Part shown: positions 6,743-12,584 of the stretch, one piece after another
Numbering within the stretch: the first letter of the stretch is position 1
Layout of the letters: each line of letters starts with the position of its first letter
Source of the DNA: an uncultured Bacillota bacterium
GTDB taxonomy: Bacteria > Bacillota > Dehalobacteriia > UBA4068
Direction of reading: 5' to 3'
NCBI GenBank assembly: GCA_934427095.1
Contig: CAKRYM010000017.1
Span: 1-16,173 of the forward strand
Length of the DNA: 16,173 nt
Notes under the pieces: generated by a model
What the model was told of the DNA's origin: nothing
Databases searched by the model: none
The model's input: the letters and a program-made list of their open reading frames with translations, nothing else
Program-made: the position numbers and the translations under genes

Positions 6743-6776
6743 ATGCATTCTGTTTAGCGTAAAAAGAATTCCGCAT
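6690..6776 (-). CDS. Polycysteine leader peptide of the cysK-cysE operon
   Basis: A 28-codon reading frame starts at ATG 6776, eight bases after GAGG (6788-6785), and ends in TAA at 6692-6690. It begins MRNSFYAKQNACCCQ: three TGT codons in a row (6743-6735), with a fourth Cys codon (TGC, 6716-6714) later, then a leucine-rich end. It lies between the promoter and the terminator. Such an enrichment of the amino acid made by the downstream operon is the hallmark of leader peptides such as those of trp and his. A ribosome waiting for Cys-tRNA at the first TGT would cover RNA to about 6730, judging by usual toeprint distances. That blocks the first fold of the leader and leaves 6728-6719 free for the antiterminator. 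The peptide itself probably has no function. Confidence 0.8.
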   Translation of the reverse strand: MRNSFYAKQNACCCQSRAGICVGLLLLQ

Positions 6777-6818
6777 TTGATTTACCTCGGAAAAACAAAT
6801 GAGTAAAAAACTGTTACC

Positions 6819-6847
6819 ATCATACCGCGAACCGCAACTTTTGTCAA
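6819..6847 (-). promoter_or_regulatory. Promoter of the cysK-cysE operon
   Basis: On the minus strand, TTGACA (6847-6842) and TATGAT (6824-6819) are 17 bases apart, one mismatch from consensus. Transcription would begin near 6812, about 250 bases before cysK and 36 before the leader peptide. The promoter sits 22 bases beyond the stop of the upstream flavoprotein gene. Strong basal initiation fits control by termination downstream. Confidence 0.85.
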
Positions 6848-6869
6848 CTGGAGATTTTCCACTACTAGT

Positions 6870-7502
6870 TTAGCGGATAAAATTGGTGCGGCAAGGGGCT
6901 TCTTGTTGGGGTAGAGAAACGCCAGCTGCTTCTGCCGCCTGACGGCATTTCAGCAGGTAAGCCATATTTCTAGCTAATACGCGCATGATGTACAAGCCTT
7001 CTTCGTCCTGTTTGACATCTTCCGGCTTGCTGCCATGAACCATATTCCAATAGCAGGAAGAAACAATGGGCATCTGAGAAATGGTAAAATATTTGTTGAT
7101 CTGATCAAAGGCCGCTGTGGTCCCAGCCCGACGGGCGGAAAAAATGCAAGCCGCTGGTTTTAAGTAAAAGCTCCGATGGCCGCCAGCCGAATCCGTATAG
7201 AAAAGACGGTCCATAAAGGAGGTTAAAGCGCCGCTGGCCGCAGCATAATGCACCGGAGAGCCAAAGACAAAACCATCTGCGTCCTTAGCTAAAGAAAGAA
7301 AGACATTGACGCAGTCATCAAAGGCGCAATGCCCCAGCTTAGCACAGGAGCCACAGGCAATACAACCGGAAATAGGTTTATTTCCTAGCCAGAAATGCTC
7401 GGCCTCCACCCCTTCTGCCTTTAGGGTTTTTTCAATTTCACATAAAGCCGTGTACGTGCAGCCTTGTGCATGGGGGCTGCTATTCACCAGCAAAACTTTC
7501 AT
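6870..7502 (-). CDS. Iron-sulfur flavoprotein / NAD(P)H-dependent FMN reductase family
   Basis: The start ATG 7502 follows AAAGGAG by about eight bases. The product has 210 residues. The N-terminus MKVLLVNSSPHAQGCTYTAL is the FMN phosphate-binding loop of flavodoxin-like reductases. A compact cysteine cluster, C47-x2-C50-x2-C53-x5-C59 (SGCIACGSCAKLGHC), matches the 4Fe-4S site of Isf-type iron-sulfur flavoproteins. FGSPVHYAAASGALTSFMDR is the flavin-contacting region. The C-terminal part (VVSSCYW-like turn, then helices) is typical, and the length is normal. Such proteins move electrons from ferredoxin or NAD(P)H to acceptors that are mostly unknown. It has its own promoter and lies just upstream of the cysteine operon on the same strand. 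I see no terminator between them, so read-through into the cysK leader is possible. Confidence 0.88.
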   Translation of the reverse strand: MKVLLVNSSPHAQGCTYTALCEIEKTLKAEGVEAEHFWLGNKPISGCIACGSCAKLGHCAFDDCVNVFLSLAKDADGFVFGSPVHYAAASGALTSFMDRLFYTDSAGGHRSFYLKPAACIFSARRAGTTAAFDQINKYFTISQMPIVSSCYWNMVHGSKPEDVKQDEEGLYIMRVLARNMAYLLKCRQAAEAAGVSLPQQEAPCRTNFIR

Positions 7503-7540
7503 GTTCAGGCTCCTTTCTTGATGGGGAATTTTCTGTTTTT

Positions 7541-7569
7541 ACTATAACAGCAGGAAAGTAATCTGTCAA
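7541..7569 (-). promoter_or_regulatory. Promoter of the iron-sulfur flavoprotein gene
   Basis: On the minus strand, TTGACA (7569-7564) and TATAGT (7546-7541) are separated by 17 bases, leaving a leader of about 32 bases with the AAAGGAG site. Confidence 0.85.
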
Positions 7570-7611
7570 ATTACACTTACGGAAATAATTCTCGTAAAAT
7601 CAACAAAAATA

Positions 7612-7620
7612 TGGTATACT
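7612..7620 (+). promoter_or_regulatory. Extended -10 promoter of the ATP-grasp gene
   Basis: TGGTATACT gives a TGn extension and a TATACT -10 element (7615-7620); no good -35 is seen at the right distance. Transcription would start near 7627, which rules out the ATG at 7621 and supports the start at 7666. Confidence 0.55.
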
Positions 7621-7665
7621 ATGGTATTGAAAGAAATGAGGACAGAATTTTCGGAGGGATCGGTT

Positions 7666-8673
7666 ATGGTGAGCATGAATTATCTGCTTAGGATTGCCAA
7701 AGGCGCCAGTTTTAAGAAAATGGGGGAAGCCATTGATAAAGTCCATGAAAAATGCGGCAAATGGAAGCCGTTGATCTTTTTGGATATGGTTTGGTGCATC
7801 GTGGCTTATGGGGCTGGTTATTGGGATTATTTAATGTTTGGCTTCTGGGACATGACCCCCGCCCAGAAAAACACCTATCTCACCCGCGTTCGGAACAAAA
7901 AGGTGCAAACCTTGATGAATGACGACGCCTATTCCAATGAATTCGATAACAAAAATATTTTCAATAAGCGTTTTGCCCGCTTTTTACACCGGGAAACCCT
8001 GGATGCAGAAAACTGCACTTTCGAAGAATTCCAGCAGTTTATCCAGGGGAAAGAAGTAGTGTTCGCCAAAGCCAACAAGGGAAGCTGCGGCCAGGGCATT
8101 GAAAAATTACGCCCAGCGGATTTTGCGAACACAGAAGCTATGTGGGCTTATGTGCAGGAAAAAGGGTTTGGCGTTTTGGAAGAGTTGGTCGTGCAACATC
8201 CTGATATGGCTGCCCTGCATCCCGCTTCGGTCAACACCATGCGTATCGTCACCGATGTGGTAGGGGATCAGGTGCATATCGCTTATATCGTGGTCAAAAT
8301 GGGGAATGGCGCTTTTGTGGATAACAGCGGTCAGGGTGGTATTCTTTGCGCGGTTGATCCCGCTACGGGAAAAATTACCAGCCCCGCTACGGATGATTTT
8401 ACGGAACATGTTTATGAGCAGCATCCGGTTACCGGTGTTTCCTTCCGTGGGTATCAGTTGCCTATGGTACAGGAAGCCATTGCCTTGGTGAAAGAAGCGG
8501 CTTTGGAAGTCCCCCAGATTCATCACGTTGGCTGGGATGTGGCCATTGGTGTGGACGGGCCTTTGATTATTGAAGGAAACGATTATCCTGGCACGGATTT
8601 ATGCCAGCTTTGGCCCCATACCCCAAATAAAACCGGGCTTTGGCCTTATTACCGGCGGATTTTGGGTTGCTAG
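7666..8673 (+). CDS. Sugar-transfer-associated ATP-grasp domain protein
   Basis: The start is ATG 7666, seven bases after GGAGGG (7653-7658), giving 335 residues. An in-frame ATG at 7621 would precede the likely transcription start. An N-terminal helical part (about residues 1-115, with the hydrophobic WCIVAYGAGYWDYLMFGFW) leads to an ATP-grasp fold. VVFAKANKGSCGQGI is the nucleotide-binding loop, VLEELVVQHPDM the adenine-side strand, and VNTMRIVTD and the glycine-rich FVDNSGQGGILCAVD follow. Near the end come HHVGWDVAIGVDGPLIIEGNDYPG, holding metal-binding acidic residues and the ExN pair, and LWPHTPNKTGLWPYY. Members are found in Bacillota capsule or exopolysaccharide loci, but the reaction is unproven. 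Here it is alone, with its own promoter and terminator and no glycosyltransferase nearby, so its partner and substrate are unknown. Confidence 0.85.
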   Translation: MVSMNYLLRIAKGASFKKMGEAIDKVHEKCGKWKPLIFLDMVWCIVAYGAGYWDYLMFGFWDMTPAQKNTYLTRVRNKKVQTLMNDDAYSNEFDNKNIFNKRFARFLHRETLDAENCTFEEFQQFIQGKEVVFAKANKGSCGQGIEKLRPADFANTEAMWAYVQEKGFGVLEELVVQHPDMAALHPASVNTMRIVTDVVGDQVHIAYIVVKMGNGAFVDNSGQGGILCAVDPATGKITSPATDDFTEHVYEQHPVTGVSFRGYQLPMVQEAIALVKEAALEVPQIHHVGWDVAIGVDGPLIIEGNDYPGTDLCQLWPHTPNKTGLWPYYRRILGC

Positions 8674-8683
8674 TAAAATACGC

Positions 8684-8758
8684 AAAAAAACCTGTCCGGC
8701 TAGAGACAGGTTTTTTTGTTTTGGCTTTATCCATATTCGTTTTCAGACAGAAACGAGC
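8684..8758 (-). ncRNA. Candidate small RNA of about 75 nt
   Basis: A good minus-strand promoter (8793-8765) points directly into the bidirectional terminator, with no convincing reading frame between. The predicted RNA would have a 5' hairpin, TCGTTT pairing with AAACGA (8754-8749 and 8740-8735), a short linker and the terminator stem. The 5' loop contains CTGTC, complementary to GACAG in the terminator. An ATG at about 8732 has no ribosome binding site. The 3' end of the RNA is antisense only to the end of the ATP-grasp transcript. No known family is recognised, and the call rests on promoter and terminator alone. Confidence 0.3.
8685..8717. terminator. Bidirectional intrinsic terminator after the ATP-grasp gene
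   Basis: AAAAAACCTGTC (8685-8696) and GACAGGTTTTTT (8705-8716) form a perfect stem with an 8-base loop; T runs follow on both strands. It ends the ATP-grasp transcript from the left and would stop any minus-strand transcript from the right. Confidence 0.92.
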
Positions 8759-8764
8759 GCCCCT

Positions 8765-8793
8765 ATTATATCTGATTTTTCTCGCTTTGTCTA
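8765..8793 (-). promoter_or_regulatory. Candidate minus-strand promoter upstream of the terminator
   Basis: TAGACA (8793-8788) and the consensus TATAAT (8770-8765) are 17 bases apart. No gene follows before the terminator at 8717, which makes either a small RNA or a chance match the two explanations. Confidence 0.45.
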
Positions 8794-8846
8794 GTTTTTC
8801 CAAAAAAGATAGGGGCCTTTCTCTTAGACAAAAAGTGCAGGCGTCT

Positions 8847-9074
8847 TTATTTTTCTTCCTGCTGCTTTTTCTTTTTGGCTTCTGCCTTGGCTTTACGGGC
8901 TTCTGCCCGTTCTTGACGGCGCTTTTCTTCTAGCTCAAAGACAGCGCGTTTCCTTTCCATTTCTTTTTCTTGTTCCTCATAATCTTTAGCGGTTGGGGGA
9001 AATAATTTTTGTAGTAGAAAAGAAATAAAAAACATCCCTACCAACAGCAGGACAACTTTCAGCGTTACGCTCAA
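8847..9074 (-). CDS. Small membrane protein with a charged lysine/glutamate tail
   Basis: The product has 75 residues if translation starts at TTG 9074, eight bases after AGGAG; an ATG at 9137 would add an N-terminus (PNSFLWKIRPFCGNR) that looks non-coding and lacks a good site. One transmembrane helix spans about residues 5-23 (LKVVLLLVGMFFISFLLQKLF). It is followed by a long helical tail of almost only K, E, R, A and Q (YEEQEKEMERKRAVFELEEKRR and onward), probably cytoplasmic and a single extended helix. I recognise no family and propose no function. It reads toward the candidate small RNA and terminator on the same strand. Composition is typical of genuine small membrane-anchored helices, but low complexity limits any homology call. 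Confidence 0.6.
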   Translation of the reverse strand: MSVTLKVVLLLVGMFFISFLLQKLFPPTAKDYEEQEKEMERKRAVFELEEKRRQERAEARKAKAEAKKKKQQEEK

Positions 9075-9221
9075 GGAATCAGCTCCTGTTCGATTGCCGC
9101 AAAATGGGCGAATTTTCCAAAGAAAAGAATTCGGCATAAAATGGTTTTTACCTACTCAATTTATGGGAAATATGTTATCATAAACCTGATATATGATCTT
9201 GCTTAATTTGATGGTATTCGT

Positions 9222-9773
9222 ATGAAACAGAAACTTTCGATTTTTTGGATCTTTTTCCGGATTAGTCTTTGCTCCTTTGGGGGCGGTTATACTGTGCTTC
9301 CTTTGTTCCAAAAAGAACTGGTGGCTGATCGCCATTGGATAGAGGAGCAAGAGTTGACGGATTTGTATGCCTTGGCCCAGTGTATGCCAGGGTTAATCCT
9401 AATCAACCTGGCCGTGTTAGTGATACGGCCGCGTTTTGGCCGTTTAGCCGCAGTGTTTGCCGTTCTGGGCGTCATGGTTCCCCCTTTGGTAATCGTTTTG
9501 CTGATTTCCTCCTTGCTGACCACGTATGCTGAGCTACCTGTGGTGCAGCATGCGTTGTCCGGCATCAGAGTGGCAGTTGCGGCCTTAATCCTTTGGAGTG
9601 CCTGGCGGCTCATTCGGATGGGGGTCAAAAACGGGGTGGATTTTGCCATCTTTTTGGTTGCCGCTATCCTGGTTGCCTTTAATCTCATCAATGTGATCCT
9701 GGTGATTGTTTTGGCTATGGTAGCTGGGTTGATTTTAGGCTATCTGCACCGGAGAAAGGAGGGCCGGCCGTGA
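9222..9773 (+). CDS. Chromate transporter family protein, first half-size subunit
   Basis: This is one of a pair of half-size ChrA-family proteins, each of 183 residues, that are expected to assemble into one transporter. It carries the family's N-terminal pattern FFRISLCSFGGGYTVLPLFQKELV with WIEEQELTDLYALAQCMPG, followed by about five hydrophobic helices. The segment after the PG turn, LILINLAVLVIRPRFG, departs from the usual alanine/threonine-rich strand with VG; the family normally has a conserved glycine/tyrosine there. Family members export or exchange chromate or sulfate, and the physiological substrate in anaerobes is uncertain. Start ATG 9222 has no clear ribosome binding site; no better start is seen. 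It overlaps its partner by four bases (GTGA), a sign of translational coupling. Confidence 0.88.
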   Translation: MKQKLSIFWIFFRISLCSFGGGYTVLPLFQKELVADRHWIEEQELTDLYALAQCMPGLILINLAVLVIRPRFGRLAAVFAVLGVMVPPLVIVLLISSLLTTYAELPVVQHALSGIRVAVAALILWSAWRLIRMGVKNGVDFAIFLVAAILVAFNLINVILVIVLAMVAGLILGYLHRRKEGRP

Positions 9774-10321
9774 TTTATTTCACCCTGTTTTGGGAGTTTT
9801 TTAAGGTAGGCCTGTTTACTTTTGGCGGCGGCCTGGCCTCTTTGCCTTTACTTTATCAGATTGCAGATCGTTACGATTGGTTTACCGTCGCCCAAGTGGC
9901 GGATATGGTGGCGGTAGCAGAATCCACGCCCGGTCCCATTGCGGTGAATATGTCTACTTTTGCGGGGTATCAGGCCGCAGGCATTTTGGGCGGTGTCGTA
10001 GCTACGGTGGCCCTTTGCCTTCCCGAAGTCATTTTGGGCTTTTTGGTTTGCCGAGTCCTTTCCCGCTTTGCTACGGCCAATAGTGTACAGGATATTTTTC
10101 ATGGGTTGCGTCCTGCGGTCGCAGGCTTATTGACGGCCGTGGCCATCAGCATGATTTTTTTAGCCTTGTTGGGAACAGCGGAATTGAAATGGACGGGCAA
10201 TTTTGCCTGGGGACCCTTTGTGTTATTGCTTTTGATGATTGTGGGAGTATTTCGGTTAAAGGTTCATCCCCTGGTGTTTATTGCCTTTGGGGCTGTGATT
10301 GGTATTTTGTTCCAGTTTTAA
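9770..10321 (+). CDS. Chromate transporter family protein, second half-size subunit
   Basis: The product has 183 residues and starts at GTG 9770, about seven bases after AAAGGAGGG, inside the end of the first subunit. It retains the family motifs better than its partner: FWEFFKVGLFTFGGGLASLPLL, then WFTVAQVADMVAVAESTPGPIAVNMSTFAGYQAAG, with the PGP turn and the FAGY glycine-tyrosine pair. Five or six hydrophobic helices follow. The two halves probably have opposite membrane topology and form a heterodimer, as is usual for short-chain ChrA pairs. The transported anion is not shown by the sequence. The operon ends in a strong terminator six bases after the stop codon. Confidence 0.9.
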   Translation: MIYFTLFWEFFKVGLFTFGGGLASLPLLYQIADRYDWFTVAQVADMVAVAESTPGPIAVNMSTFAGYQAAGILGGVVATVALCLPEVILGFLVCRVLSRFATANSVQDIFHGLRPAVAGLLTAVAISMIFLALLGTAELKWTGNFAWGPFVLLLLMIVGVFRLKVHPLVFIAFGAVIGILFQF

Positions 10322-10324
10322 CAA

Positions 10325-10452
10325 ACAAAAAAGCAAGATCCCGCTGTTTCGGGATCTTGCTTTTTTGTACGGCTATTATTGCAGGAAGGTTAAGGGGTGT
10401 GAACAAGTTCAAAATATAAAACGGGAAAAAGATAAGTGATGTTGCTGAAGCT
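10325..10452 (-). ncRNA. Candidate small RNA of about 130 nt, low confidence
   Basis: On the minus strand, TTGATT (10487-10482) and the consensus TATAAT (10464-10459) are 17 bases apart, downstream of the muramidase gene. A transcript from near 10452 would end at the bidirectional terminator at 10327-10366. No reading frame with a ribosome binding site lies within it. It may instead be a chance promoter match in AT-rich spacer. Confidence 0.22.
10327..10366. terminator. Bidirectional terminator after the chromate transporter pair
   Basis: A 17-bp perfect stem, AAAAAAGCAAGATCCCG (10327-10343) with its complement at 10350-10366, has a 6-base loop. T runs exit on both strands. The remaining 10367-10552 holds no gene I can support; it contains a small palindrome TGAACAAGTTCA at 10400-10411 and a minus-strand promoter-like pair. 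Confidence 0.93.
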
Positions 10453-10552
10453 GATTTGATTATATGACGCACAAGTGCAAAAATCAAGCTTAACCAGGTC
10501 ATTATCCAGGATCGCGATATGAGCAAAAAGGAATCAGCTTTTCTTATTTGCA

Positions 10553-11506
10553 TTATTTATAGGTCTTGAAACAAAGATTGAGATCTACTTCTCCCTCAAT
10601 CCCAGCCACCGTGCCGCTATCCGTATATTGCCACATGGTAAAGGCATAAGGGAATTGGAAAGTATGGTAATATTGGGCGTACCAGATATCATAGTCTTTC
10701 AGCTGGCGTAAATCCAGCCGTCCTGCCAACCAACGGGTATTCCCATAAATCATCGGGGTGTAGCCCTCTTTTTTTATGGCTTTGCAAAAGGCGTCAGTGA
10801 TTTCTGTTCGCTGGGCAATGGTTAAGTTATCCACCCGGGCTTCTTCTTCGTGAATTTCTTCCATATCAAACACTACGGGATAGGTGACGTCATAATCCTT
10901 CAGCATATTTATGACTAGGTCTGCTTCTTCTAAGGCTTCTTCCACTGTGGTAGCCTGAGAAAAGATATAGGCGCCAATGTCCAAGCCTGCGGCCGTAGCG
11001 CCAGCCAGGTTAATCTCTGCGTATTCATCCACCATCAGGCTCCCGCTACCATAGCCCCGGTAAGCCAGGCGAATCATGGCAAAATCAATGCCGTCTGCTG
11101 CCACAGCCTCCCAGTCAATTTTCCCTTGATAGACGGAAACATCCACCCCGGTGAGTGCCGTTTTCCCATCTTGGCTATAGACGGCCCTATCTCCTACCCA
11201 GCTGAGAAGGGAAGCATCCAGCTCATTATGGGGTAAAGAGCCGTCTTGGGGTAGGAAGATATATTCCGCGCCGTCTTGATACACCAAATAATCAGGAAAG
11301 AGTTCCTGAAGATAACCTACGCTGACCTCGTAATCGTCTGCCAGCTCCATAGCCAGTTGACCGTCTATGGTTAGGCCTGTATCTTTTTTTTGCAGCGGTA
11401 GCGCAATTGCCAATAGAATCGTTAGGACCAATAGGACTAAGGTAATGAGATTCGTCAATAATAAGGTGCGGATAATTCGTTGCTCCCGACGTATGTATCT
11501 GACCAT
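10553..11506 (-). CDS. Membrane-anchored GH25 muramidase (lysozyme-like)
   Basis: GH25 enzymes cut the beta-1,4 bond between N-acetylmuramic acid and N-acetylglucosamine in peptidoglycan. Start ATG 11506 follows GGAGG by six bases; the product has 317 residues. A basic N-terminus (RYIRREQRIIR) is followed by one transmembrane helix (residues 14-36) without a signal cleavage site, so it is probably a type II membrane protein with the catalytic domain outside. Residues 37-116 are a spacer. The catalytic barrel begins at LTGVDVSVYQGKIDW (Asp122), and the VVFDMEE motif supplies Asp214 and Glu216. DIWYAQY and MWQYTDSGTVAGIEGEVDLN close the fold. No cell-wall-binding repeats are present, and no holin or phage gene is near, so a housekeeping or remodelling role is more likely than phage lysis. 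Confidence 0.92.
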   Translation of the reverse strand: MVRYIRREQRIIRTLLLTNLITLVLLVLTILLAIALPLQKKDTGLTIDGQLAMELADDYEVSVGYLQELFPDYLVYQDGAEYIFLPQDGSLPHNELDASLLSWVGDRAVYSQDGKTALTGVDVSVYQGKIDWEAVAADGIDFAMIRLAYRGYGSGSLMVDEYAEINLAGATAAGLDIGAYIFSQATTVEEALEEADLVINMLKDYDVTYPVVFDMEEIHEEEARVDNLTIAQRTEITDAFCKAIKKEGYTPMIYGNTRWLAGRLDLRQLKDYDIWYAQYYHTFQFPYAFTMWQYTDSGTVAGIEGEVDLNLCFKTYK

Positions 11507-11543
11507 AAATAACCTCCAAGTGGGGATTGTTTGTAAATGGGGC

Positions 11544-11572
11544 TTGACAAATCAATGGATATCTGGGATAAT
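11544..11572 (+). promoter_or_regulatory. Promoter of the tRNA-Glu gene
   Basis: TTGACA (11544-11549) and GATAAT (11567-11572) are 17 bases apart, ending about 10 bases before the mature tRNA. Confidence 0.85.
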
Positions 11573-11582
11573 ATATGCGCAT

Positions 11583-11658
11583 GGCGCGTTGGAGAAATGG
11601 TTAACTCACCAGCCTCTCACGCTGGCATTCATGGGTTCGAACCCCATACGCGTCACCA
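11583..11658 (+). tRNA. tRNA-Glu (anticodon CUC)
   Basis: The gene is 76 bases long with an encoded CCA. The acceptor stem pairs GGCGCGT with ACGCGTC (one G-U). The anticodon arm CCAGC-CTCTCAC-GCTGG gives anticodon CTC at the centre of a seven-base loop, and this arm is characteristic of bacterial tRNA-Glu. The T arm is ATGGG-TTCGAAC-CCCAT. It reads GAG codons and stands as a single-gene unit with its own promoter and terminator. Confidence 0.95.
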
Positions 11659-11689
11659 AAAGACCGAGTCATTTGACCCGGTCTTTTTT
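11659..11689. terminator. Bidirectional terminator after tRNA-Glu and trmO
   Basis: AAAGACCG (11659-11666) pairs with CGGTCTTT (11679-11686); a GTCA/TGAC extension continues inside the loop. Six T follow on the plus strand. The hairpin begins directly after CCA and overlaps the stop of the convergent trmO gene. Confidence 0.9.
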
Positions 11690-12401
11690 ATTTGTCAAAA
11701 AGGCCGTTGCTCTCTGTTTCCGGTACAGCAGAAAGCACCAAAAGCTTTCCTTCCTGTACTTGGAAACGAATAGCCAAGCCCCCAAAGGAAAAGCCGTATA
11801 TCCGTTTGGGATCATGCTGATAAGAAGGCCGGGGATCTTGGGCTAGGATTTGGGTCAAAGGTTGGAGAATACTAGGGGGGATTTGTGCCCGTATTTCTTG
11901 CGGAATCTCCACAGATAAAGCGTATGCTTTAACGGGTTCCGCAAACCCTGCTTTTGCTTCAGGATGGCTGTCGGTAAAAGGCAAATAAGGCTTAATATCC
12001 AAGATCGGCGTACCGTCCATTAAATCCGCTCCAGATACGGTTAGCACCGGCCCTTGGTCTGGGGTAAAGCGAATATTTTCCAGCTTGACAGAAGATAAGC
12101 CTAGGTGATTGGGACGGAAAGGAGAGCGGGTGGCGAAAACCCCCATCCGCTGATTCCCGCCTAAACGAGGCGGCCGTACCGTGGGGGACCAGCCCTCTTC
12201 TTGCACGGCAGAGAATAGCCAGATCAACCAAAGATGGGAAAACCCTTCTATCCCTCGAAGCGCTTCTGCATTACGATAGGGTGGGGTAAAGACGATTTCC
12301 CCGCTTAATTCCGGCACCAGGCCGCTTTGCCTGGGAATGCCGAATTTAGCGGGAAACGGCGTATGGATATGGGCAATAATTTCCATGGTGAGATTTGGCA
12401 T
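11688..12401 (-). CDS. trmO: tRNA (N6-threonylcarbamoyladenosine37-N6)-methyltransferase TrmO
   Basis: TrmO (formerly YaeB/TsaA) uses S-adenosylmethionine to methylate t6A at position 37 of tRNA-Thr, which improves decoding. The product has 237 residues, the usual length. Start ATG 12401 lies about nine bases after AAGGA. The N-terminal beta-barrel carries the family landmarks: FGIPRQSGLVPELSGEIVF, GIEGFSHLWLIWLF, the MGVFATRSPFRPNHLGLSSVKL block (SAM-binding region), and DLMDGTPILDIKPYLPFTD. A C-terminal domain with DPRPSYQHDPKRIYGFSFGGLAIRF follows. Motifs and length are intact. It has a near-consensus promoter and is monocistronic. Its neighbour tRNA-Glu is convergent and not a known substrate. 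Confidence 0.94.
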   Translation of the reverse strand: MPNLTMEIIAHIHTPFPAKFGIPRQSGLVPELSGEIVFTPPYRNAEALRGIEGFSHLWLIWLFSAVQEEGWSPTVRPPRLGGNQRMGVFATRSPFRPNHLGLSSVKLENIRFTPDQGPVLTVSGADLMDGTPILDIKPYLPFTDSHPEAKAGFAEPVKAYALSVEIPQEIRAQIPPSILQPLTQILAQDPRPSYQHDPKRIYGFSFGGLAIRFQVQEGKLLVLSAVPETESNGLFDK

Positions 12402-12454
12402 GATGATTTTTCCTTTTGCCTTTGCTTGCTACTAATTTCATGATATTATAGGTA

Positions 12455-12483
12455 ATGATATGCTGTTTGTCAGAATGTGTCAA
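12455..12483 (-). promoter_or_regulatory. Promoter of trmO
   Basis: On the minus strand, TTGACA (12483-12478) and TATCAT (12460-12455) are 17 bases apart, about 55 bases before the start codon. Confidence 0.8.
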
Positions 12484-12509
12484 GGGTCTGAAGAAAGCGA
12501 GAAAAAAAC

Positions 12510-12526
12510 TTAACAAAATCTTAAAA
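12510..12526 (+). promoter_or_regulatory. Candidate response-regulator binding site (PhoB/OmpR-like direct repeat)
   Basis: TTAACA (12510-12515) and TTAAAA (12521-12526) are repeated at an 11-base period, the spacing used by tandem winged-helix domains of OmpR/PhoB-type regulators. The -10 candidate TATGAT (12560-12565) lacks a good -35, which fits an activator-dependent promoter. Autoregulation by the adjacent response regulator is inferred. Confidence 0.4.
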
Positions 12527-12584
12527 AGAAGAGTGCTTTTTTCTTAAACGGCAATCTTGTATGATAATAGCGGAGGTTGAACAA

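Noticed and set aside
6443..6748. A longer minus-strand frame across the cysK leader that also contains a cysteine cluster (GCFCCSK)
   Set aside because: It has no ribosome binding site, reads through the terminator and into cysK without a stop, and overlaps the better-supported 28-codon frame. Its TGC/TGT codons lie downstream of those of the chosen frame.
6565..6818. T-box, S-box or other known riboswitch in the cysK leader
   Set aside because: The T-box core (AGGGTGGNACCGCG) and the S-box consensus were looked for on the minus strand and are not present; TTGGTTTTCCTGCGG is only a loose resemblance to a T-box.
7621..7665. An upstream ATG extending the ATP-grasp protein by 15 residues
   Set aside because: It lies at or before the predicted transcription start and has no ribosome binding site, whereas ATG 7666 follows GGAGGG by seven bases.
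9075..9137. An upstream ATG extending the small charged membrane protein by 21 residues
   Set aside because: There is no good ribosome binding site, and the extra residues look non-coding; TTG 9074 follows AGGAG at normal spacing.
10278..10552. A minus-strand frame beginning at the end of the muramidase gene
   Set aside because: It crosses the strong 17-bp terminator and the end of the transporter gene and has no ribosome binding site.
10553..11506. Phage endolysin and a prophage remnant
   Set aside because: It has an N-terminal membrane anchor, no wall-binding repeats, and no holin, portal or integrase nearby; the flanks are ordinary chromosomal genes. The tRNA-Glu gene shows no duplicated 3' end as an attachment site.
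11367..11846. A plus-strand frame running across the tRNA-Glu gene
   Set aside because: It covers the tRNA, its promoter and the terminator, and overlaps two well-supported genes on the other strand.
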